In this document: piece by piece, positions 1 to 3,984 of the stretch
Layout: the number at the start of each line of letters is the position of its first letter
Numbering within the stretch: position 1 is the stretch's first letter
The notes under the pieces: model-generated
Told to the model about the DNA's origin: nothing
The model's input: only the letters and a program-made list of their open reading frames with translations
Databases searched by the model: none
Origin: Planctomycetaceae bacterium
Lineage (GTDB): Bacteria; Planctomycetota; Planctomycetia; Pirellulales; Thermoguttaceae
Assembly (NCBI GenBank): GCA_031259095.1
Contig: JAIRLW010000367.1
Span: forward strand, 1 to 6,078
DNA length: 6,078 nucleotides
Reading direction: 5' to 3'
Translations under genes and position numbers: made by a program

Positions 1-1067
1 CCGCTGCCGCAAGCAGGATCAAGTATGGTGCAACGAAGAATCGCATTTTCCGTATCAATATTAGTATTATTTGTTGCCGTCAAATACGCATCAAGACTTT
101 CGTTGAGCATATAGTCAACGATTTCGCGCGGAGTGTAATAACTGCCGGTAACTTTGCGGCGCGATTCGTTGCTGTCCGCGTCAATACAAGCCAGCAGACT
201 CTCAAACATTTTACCAATAAATTCCGGATCAATAAATTCAGAACTATCCGTTTCGTCCAATGTATATTTGTATTGAGAAAGAATACGGATAATACCCGCA
301 ACAGGATAAACACCGCCAAGTTCTTTAATGGTTTTGGGTAACGGTTCAGAAAAAAAGTAACCGTTATCAATCGCAAAATTATCGTTTGGGTGTTCGTTAA
401 ACAATCCGCCGTTAAGGAACGGAATTTTTTTGTGTAACGGTTCTTTAATTTTATTGTAATGCAATATCAAGTTACGGTTTTCAAGTTCACCGCGTTTGTT
501 TTGCGGCGTACCGAGACTGTAAAAAAAGAGGTTGCGGATAATTACCTGATAATAACGACAAGCATTTTCTTTCAGATTTTCGTCAATAAAATTTTCGTCA
601 AAAAGACACGCCGGAACAAGTCCTTTTTCTTTGAGGAAAAAAACAAGCAAAAGACGAATAATAATACGTAAAGCATAATCAGGGTCTTTCGCTTTTTCGG
701 TTGCCCAATAATACCAGTTACGTAATTCTTCATAAAACTTTTCGGAAAGTTCTTTTCGTTTATCTTGTTTGCGGTATTGTTCTTTAATAACGTTGAGCGC
801 ATCACGGACATCATCGGCTGTACAACGGAACCATTCCGAATGACCGTCTTGCTGGAAACCTTGTTTGATAAGATAGCGATGAATTTCTTTATCCGTAACT
901 TCGCTTTTACCAACAATAGCCGCATCAGAAAAAACGATTTCAAATTTAAGATTTACTTGACTTAATTGTTCGTTAATACGTTTTTGAACGGAACCGGTTG
1001 TCTGACCGATTTTGAGCCAGCCGTTGTATTTTGGAACTTCAGGAAGTGTGTAAGCGTAAATTTTCAT
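1..1067 (-). CDS. Type IIG-like restriction-modification enzyme, N-terminal part (GIY-YIG-like nuclease fused to N6-adenine DNA methyltransferase)
   Basis: The frame is open for 355 codons from the ATG at 1067 and runs off the left edge, so the protein is partial. Residues 1-90 match the T5orf172/MUG113 branch of the GIY-YIG nuclease superfamily: GWLKIGQT at 16-23, Arg30 in QKRI, His63 in EIHRYL and Glu78 in EWF sit where that family has its conserved residues. A helical region with LRIIIRLLLVFFLKEKGL follows, then GSYYTPREIVDYM (308-320), and last DPACGS (350-355), the S-adenosylmethionine-binding motif I of N6-adenine methyltransferases. This order (nuclease, helical spacer, YYTP, motif I) fits Eco57I-like single-chain enzymes, which methylate adenine and cut DNA. 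Motif IV (NPPY) and the target-recognition domain lie outside the window. The start is 7 bases after the stop of the small broken gene upstream, with no clear Shine-Dalgarno, which suggests translational coupling. The methylase assignment is secure; cleavage activity is inferred. Confidence 0.87.
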   Translation of the reverse strand, partial: MKIYAYTLPEVPKYNGWLKIGQTTGSVQKRINEQLSQVNLKFEIVFSDAAIVGKSEVTDKEIHRYLIKQGFQQDGHSEWFRCTADDVRDALNVIKEQYRKQDKRKELSEKFYEELRNWYYWATEKAKDPDYALRIIIRLLLVFFLKEKGLVPACLFDENFIDENLKENACRYYQVIIRNLFFYSLGTPQNKRGELENRNLILHYNKIKEPLHKKIPFLNGGLFNEHPNDNFAIDNGYFFSEPLPKTIKELGGVYPVAGIIRILSQYKYTLDETDSSEFIDPEFIGKMFESLLACIDADSNESRRKVTGSYYTPREIVDYMLNESLDAYLTATNNTNIDTENAILRCTILDPACGS

Positions 1068-1074
1068 TGAATCA

Positions 1075-1388
1075 TCATTTAGTTGTATTAAAAAAATCGG
1101 CAAAATTTCCAACGGATTGAGGGGGATCAACTAATTCCAAACGTCCTGCCGCTTTGCTTGAACCAACACGAAGCAATCCTATATGTAACGCTTTAAGTGT
1201 TTTCGCTAACCACTCGGCTTCGTAATCTTTGACATCGCGGACAGTAATTGTTGCGCCATTCCGTACCGCCAAACTGGAGCACGTCCTTCGATAATTACGA
1301 CGGCGCCTCGCGGAATTTTCGGTTGGGGTTCAGGGTTTTGGGTCAACCGTTCCGTTTTTTAGCAACACGCGCAAAACGTTGAGACCAT
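1075..1388 (-). pseudogene. Small frameshifted gene upstream of the restriction-modification gene, with Csx3-like and RAMP-like pieces
   Basis: Protein-like sequence runs from an ATG at 1388 to a TGA at 1075-1077, but in changing frames. The first piece reads LNVLRVLLKNGTVDPKP and meets a TGA at 1330-1332. The second, in another frame, includes KIPRGAVVIIEGRAPVWRYG and ends at 1206. The third, back in the first frame, runs from about 1272 to the end and contains LKALHIGLLRVGSSKAAGRL and finishes FADFFNTTK. The ATG itself is one frame off the first piece. Joined, they give about 105 residues. The middle piece resembles the GVVISGRGPIW segment of Csx3, a CRISPR-associated ring nuclease. The last piece has the glycine-rich loop style of RAMP (Cas7/Cas5-like) proteins, and the DPRLG segment expected of Csx3 is absent. 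I do not recognise the gene firmly. It could be a pseudogene, a gene with sequencing errors, or two small remnants. A TATAAT lies at 1412-1417 on the same strand. Confidence 0.4.
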
Positions 1389-1606
1389 TGATATTAAGTT
1401 TTCTAAAATATATTATACGGAGTCTGTTCAACGGAATAATATTTTTATAAATCTAATACTAAAAGGGATGAATGTCAATCTGTGTCCGATTTATTTGTTG
1501 TGAAAGGGTAAAACAAAGAAAAAAAGAGATCGCCAAATAACCAATGAAGAAAACCGTCTGATAAATTTGTTTCAATATAATTCGCCGAACGGTTTTATTT
1601 TATTCC
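1389..1606. other. AT-rich intergenic stretch, no gene recognised
   Basis: Both strands are rich in stops. On the minus strand, TATAAT at 1412-1417 could serve as a -10 box for the small broken gene, but no good -35 lies 17 bases upstream. On the plus strand this would be the position of the missing body of the DUF1559-like gene whose tail begins at 1607, yet no recognisable coding sequence remains here. Confidence 0.4.
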
Positions 1607-1717
1607 GACATTAGATTTTGTGATGGTTCTGTTCGATTCGTGAGTGAAACAATCGACACGAAAATGTGGATGAAATTAGCCTGCCGCAACAACGGTGAAA
1701 CGGTCTCGTTACATTAG
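1607..1717 (+). pseudogene. C-terminal remnant of a DUF1559 (planctomycete pilin-like) protein
   Basis: The plus-strand frame ending at the TAG of 1715-1717 reads FCDGSVRFVSETIDTKMW and then, shortly after, RNNGETVSLH. DUF1559 proteins, a large planctomycete family with an N-terminal type IV pilin-like segment, typically end with a very similar motif: (A/C)DGSVRFI, a short helix around a tryptophan, and a GGE(T/V)V tail. Only about 36 residues remain. There is no N-terminal prepilin helix, no start codon and no preceding domain, so this is the fossil tail of a truncated gene. The match is by motif recall only and could be chance, but the motif order, the spacing and the stop at the expected place all agree. 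Confidence 0.5.
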
Positions 1718-1834
1718 TTTTTTAATTATTTGAACTATGATTTTAAATGATGATTCTAATTTCAAATGATCATTTATTAATCATACAAATCATAAACATC
1801 ACCGTTCAGACAATTATTCTTTCCAATAACCTTT

Positions 1835-1850
1835 ATAAAAAATTTTTTAT
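1835..1850. repeat. Perfect 16-bp A/T palindrome
   Basis: ATAAAAAATTTTTTAT reads the same on both strands and sits directly before the ATG of the lipoprotein stub. It takes the place where a Shine-Dalgarno would be expected. An A/T run of this kind is common in AT-rich intergenic DNA and may only bend the helix; no function is claimed. Confidence 0.3.
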
Positions 1851-1851
1851 T

Positions 1852-1923
1852 ATGAAATACTTATTTTTTGTACTTTTACTGTTTGTTTTTATAGGTTGTA
1901 ATAGCAATCAATGCCGAACTTAA
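1852..1923 (+). CDS. Very short lipoprotein signal-peptide ORF (23 residues), probably a gene stub
   Basis: The ORF begins MKYLFFVLLLFVFIGCNSN and stops four residues later. It has a positive residue at position 2, a strongly hydrophobic core from 3 to 14, and a lipobox-like FIGC with Cys16 followed by Asn and Ser: the layout of a lipoprotein signal peptide cleaved by signal peptidase II. Residue -3 is Phe instead of the usual Leu/Val/Ile, and no Shine-Dalgarno precedes the ATG. In planctomycetes a small lipoprotein gene often follows a DUF1559 gene, and here the stub lies 134 bases after the DUF1559-like tail on the same strand. The most likely reading is the remaining start of such a lipoprotein gene. 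A real micro-lipoprotein is the alternative. Confidence 0.35.
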   Translation: MKYLFFVLLLFVFIGCNSNQCRT

Positions 1924-1963
1924 AAATTTGTAATAAAAATAGGTTTTTTAGAGTTTTTAAGTT
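1917..1963. terminator. Inverted repeat between convergent genes, possible weak bidirectional terminator
   Basis: AACTTAAAAA (1917-1926) and TTTTTAAGTT (1954-1963) are a perfect 10-bp inverted pair with a 27-base loop. The pair lies between the end of the lipoprotein stub (plus strand) and the end of the xerC gene (minus strand), where a shared terminator would be expected. The stem contains only one G-C pair and the loop is long, so its strength is doubtful. Confidence 0.3.
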
Positions 1964-1967
1964 GCGT

Positions 1968-2939
1968 TTATTTTGCTCTTGGGTGAGCCTTTTCATAGAT
2001 TTCGAGCAGATTTGCTGTACTTAAATGAGTGTAAATTTGTGTTGTCACAAGACTTTTATGTCCTAAAAGTTCCTGAACACTTCGAATATCCGCGCCGCGA
2101 TCTAAAAGATGAGTCGCAAAACTATGACGAAGAGTGTGCGGCGTGGTTCGGGAATCGAGACTTTTGAGTTTCAAATATTTTTCAAGCATCCGCGCAATAC
2201 TTCGTGTTGACATCCGTCCGGCAAGTTTGCTCAGAAAAAGCGGTTGGTCGCCGGGATTGAGTTTCAGATTACGTTTGGCGGCTTTGGACGGTTTAGGTTT
2301 TGGGCGACGGCGACCTAATGCGTCGATGTTGCCAGCCAGCAATTCCTTGCGGTAACGGAACCACTTTTGAATTGCTTTAACCGCATACGAACCAAGAGGA
2401 GCAAAACGTTCCTTCCGTCCTTTTCCGCGAACACGAACCAATCCTTCGGCAAGACTAAGATCGCCGAGATTCATTGTAACCAATTCTCCGACCCGAACTC
2501 CGGCAGAGTACATTGTTTCAAGAATTGCCCGATCACGACCCCCAAACGGATCAGACGACGGCGGAGCAGACAATAATTGTCCGATTTCTTTGGTTGAAAG
2601 AAAATAAGGAAGTTTCCGATTTCCGCGTGGATTTCGCAACGGTTTTGCCGGATTTTCCGTAACCCAACCGTCGCGCATTCCGAATTTGAAAAAACTGCGA
2701 AGCGACGCCAAACGCCGTGCGATACTTGCTTTGGCATAACCTGCCTCATGCATTGCCGCAACATAACCGCGAAGTTGAAGTGTCGTCATTTCAGACGGAT
2801 GCGGAATTCGTTGGTCAAATAAATCGTACAAATATTCGGTCAACGCATCAAAGTCTTCCTGATAACTTTTCAAGGTCAACTCCGAAACATTCCGTTCCAC
2901 CCGTAAATATTGCAGAAATCGCGCCGTCGATTGTTGCAT
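1968..2939 (-). CDS. xerC: Tyrosine recombinase XerC
   Basis: This 323-residue site-specific recombinase of the phage-integrase family would, as XerC, act with XerD at a dif site to resolve chromosome dimers. Residues 1-90 form the SAM-like N-terminal core-binding domain. The catalytic domain follows with all expected residues: Arg149 (YSAGVRVGEL), Lys173 (RGKGRKER), His268 and Arg271 (HTLRHSF), His294 (LLGHKSL) and the nucleophile Tyr303 (TTQIYTHLS). The C-terminal AHPRAK is closer to XerC than to XerD. Usual length is near 300 residues; the extra length is a basic Pro/Lys/Arg-rich insertion at about 203-228 between the beta-hairpin lysine and the HxxR helix. The ATG at 2939 fits the family start (MQQSTARFLQYL), but the bases before it are pyrimidine-rich and offer no Shine-Dalgarno. 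An integrase of a mobile element is the alternative; no element boundaries are evident. Confidence 0.92.
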   Translation of the reverse strand: MQQSTARFLQYLRVERNVSELTLKSYQEDFDALTEYLYDLFDQRIPHPSEMTTLQLRGYVAAMHEAGYAKASIARRLASLRSFFKFGMRDGWVTENPAKPLRNPRGNRKLPYFLSTKEIGQLLSAPPSSDPFGGRDRAILETMYSAGVRVGELVTMNLGDLSLAEGLVRVRGKGRKERFAPLGSYAVKAIQKWFRYRKELLAGNIDALGRRRPKPKPSKAAKRNLKLNPGDQPLFLSKLAGRMSTRSIARMLEKYLKLKSLDSRTTPHTLRHSFATHLLDRGADIRSVQELLGHKSLVTTQIYTHLSTANLLEIYEKAHPRAK

Positions 2940-3105
2940 GGGAAAAAGGAAAATAAAATAAAGTTTTCGCTGATAGGATAACAGACGTAATCAAAATGTT
3001 TGTAATTATACTTTCGGCGGTTATCATTCTAATGTTTAAATTTTCCTGATTATACCGGATTTTATGGTTATAAAAATAAGATAAGGAAAGTAGTAGAGCA
3101 TTGAT
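2940..3105. other. Intergenic region upstream of xerC
   Basis: No coding sequence is recognised on either strand. Read on the minus strand, toward xerC, it contains two TATAAT hexamers (3005-3010 and 3049-3054). The sequence between the nearer one and the xerC ATG is AT-rich and ends in a pyrimidine tract. Confidence 0.4.
3005..3010 (-). promoter_or_regulatory. Candidate -10 box of the xerC promoter
   Basis: TATAAT on the minus strand lies 65 bases before the xerC ATG. The hexamer 17 bases upstream is a poor -35 match, so this rests on the -10 consensus alone. A second TATAAT at 3049-3054 on the same strand is an equal alternative. Confidence 0.25.
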
Positions 3106-3143
3106 AGTGAATAGTTGGCAATCCGCTTGCGTAACTATTCACT
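3106..3143. repeat. Palindromic repeat element, copy 1 (REP-like)
   Basis: AGTGAATAGTT (3106-3116) and AACTATTCACT (3133-3143) form a perfect 11-bp inverted repeat around a 16-base loop that contains CCGCTTGCG. The right arm is followed by a second partial copy of ATTCACT. The same core and similar arms return in the element at 3579-3675, so this is one copy of a dispersed family. It lies 9 bases beyond the stop codon of the Rpn-like remnant, a usual place for REP-type elements or for a hairpin that stops transcription. Confidence 0.65.
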
Positions 3144-3152
3144 ATTCACTGA

Positions 3153-3342
3153 TTACAGTTTTTCGATTTCGTCGATTGACAGCCCGGTTGCCCTTGCGAT
3201 ATCCGATGCGGACATTTTCATTGTCTTGAGATTTCGGGCAATTTCGGTTTTTTCTTCGGCTTTGCCCTCAATATAGAATATCCGTCAAATCCCGGCAATA
3301 TCTATTTTTCAAAGTGCCTGCGGTATATTTTGTGAGGACGTT
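3153..3342 (-). pseudogene. C-terminal remnant of an Rpn-like PD-(D/E)XK nuclease/transposase-family protein
   Basis: The last 43 codons before the TAA at 3153-3155 read EGKAEEKTEIARNLKTM followed by ASDIARATGLSIDEIEKL. This is the typical tail of Rpn (recombination-promoting nuclease, PF12784-type) proteins: an EGKAEGK-like charged helix, then a small helix-turn-helix-like IA..TGLS..EI segment. The frame is blocked upstream by a TGA at 3285-3287. The preceding family-like segment, YCRDLTDILY, lies in a different frame (3271-3300), so at least one frameshift is present. The catalytic N-terminal domain is not recognisable. Rpn proteins are linked to DNA cleavage and RecA-independent recombination; this copy must be inactive. 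Confidence 0.52.
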
Positions 3343-3578
3343 CTATTTTTATCGGCAACTAATTTATATTTTTCAGAGATAGAAATCAAGATGTAGGCGA
3401 CCTTTTCTTTTCCTGCCGTAAATATACTTTATACAGTAGTCAATGTCTCCCTCTATTTTGTTGTGGACTTCCTCCAATTATTAGAAGCGTTTATTGCCAT
3501 CAAATCGTAGTAGGCTATTTTGTTATTGTTCCCATCCGTTACAATGATATTTTTCCTACACACTGAAAGGGCAGCATA
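3343..3578. other. Degenerate stretch with broken minus-strand reading frames
   Basis: Minus-strand frames are each interrupted after about 15-40 codons. Peptide-like pieces include IIVTDGNNNKIAYYDLMAI from about 3560 to 3500, IEGDIDYCIKYIYGRK near 3410-3455, and EKVAYILISISEKYKLVADK near 3350-3410. They change frame in a consistent order toward the Rpn-like tail, as a decayed gene would, but I cannot assign them to Rpn or another family. The stretch could be the body of that gene or an unrelated remnant. Confidence 0.35.
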
Positions 3579-3675
3579 GTAGTTGATAGTTGATAGTGGA
3601 GAGTTGATAGTACCGCAAGCGGATTACACCAAACGGCAATAATTCCGCTTGCGACACTATCAACTACTCCTCTAC
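3579..3675. repeat. Nested palindromic repeat element, copy 2 (REP-like)
   Basis: This element has two nested inverted repeats. The outer arms are AGTTGATAGT (3602-3611) and ACTATCAACT (3656-3665); the inner arms are CGCAAGCGG (3614-3622) and CCGCTTGCG (3645-3653). The 22-base loop contains ACGGCAAT. The left side carries further direct copies of GTTGATAGT (from 3582), so the arm has grown by short tandem units. GGCAAT, CCGCTTGCG and ACTAT occur in the same order in copy 1 at 3106-3143. Transcribed, it would fold into a long hairpin. Confidence 0.68.
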
Positions 3676-3883
3676 TCGTTGGATAGGGCTGGCTTATGTT
3701 GTTCTTTCAAGACGATATAGTTGTAAAATACATTCAACATGATTCATTCTATTGCCAACCTTTCGGCAAATAATTAAATCGTTTATAGATAGAATGACCG
3801 CTTGTTATTTCCCATGCGGCAACGTAAAATAATCCGAAATCGAATTTTGACGGCAAGGTTTCGTCGGATTAGGGGTACCAATT
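3676..3883. other. Intergenic stretch, no gene recognised
   Basis: There are short frames on both strands but nothing that resembles a known protein. The stretch separates the repeat element from the promoter region of the esterase gene. Confidence 0.35.
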
Positions 3884-3912
3884 TTGTCCTTCCGCCTATT
3901 TTTTGATAAAAT
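3884..3912 (+). promoter_or_regulatory. Candidate sigma-70-type promoter of the esterase gene
   Basis: TTGTCC (3884-3889) and TAAAAT (3907-3912) are separated by 17 bases, the optimum spacing. Each matches four or five of six consensus positions. Transcription would begin near 3919 and give a leader of about 65 bases that includes the hairpin at 3936-3959. Confidence 0.45.
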
Positions 3913-3935
3913 TATGGTGTTTTTTATTTTAATTT

Positions 3936-3959
3936 TGCCGATGTTTGTAACATTCGGCA
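3936..3959 (+). promoter_or_regulatory. Hairpin or operator-like inverted repeat in the esterase leader
   Basis: TGCCGATGTT pairs with AACATTCGGCA to give a 10-bp stem with one bulged base and a three-base loop. It ends 13 bases before the Shine-Dalgarno. It could be an mRNA hairpin that affects translation or stability, or a binding site for a dimeric regulator. A terminator is less likely because only a broken CCCCTTTTT tract follows. Confidence 0.35.
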
Positions 3960-3972
3960 TTGTCCCCTTTTT

Positions 3973-3977
3973 GGAGA
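3973..3977 (+). promoter_or_regulatory. Ribosome binding site that decides the esterase start
   Basis: GGAGA lies seven bases before the ATG at 3985. It supports that start over later in-frame ATGs, and the signal-peptide-like N-terminus that results agrees. Confidence 0.7.
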
Positions 3978-3984
3978 AAATGTT

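Noticed and set aside
80..376. Minus-strand ORF of 98 codons
   Set aside because: It lies in another frame inside the methyltransferase gene, which has clear family motifs; the alternative peptide has none.
572..943. Minus-strand ORF of 123 codons
   Set aside because: It is in a different frame from the restriction-modification gene that covers the same bases and has no recognisable motif.
1075..1388. Firm annotation as Csx3 or as a type III CRISPR protein
   Set aside because: The match rests on about 15 residues, the DPRLG segment is missing, and the frame is broken twice; only a weak resemblance can be claimed.
1968..2939. Integrase of an integrated element with attachment sites
   Set aside because: No tRNA gene or att-like direct repeat is visible, and the C-terminal AHPRAK favours housekeeping XerC.
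1973..2956. Several plus-strand ORFs of 64-79 codons opposite xerC
   Set aside because: All are antisense to an intact gene with all catalytic residues; their peptides lack any family resemblance.
3106..3675. CRISPR array from the repeated ATAGT units
   Set aside because: There is no regular repeat-spacer spacing; the units are tandem or palindromic and no cas gene is adjacent.
3106..3675. Insertion sequence with the two palindromes as terminal inverted repeats
   Set aside because: Both copies share the core in the same orientation, no transposase is intact between them, and no target-site duplication was found.
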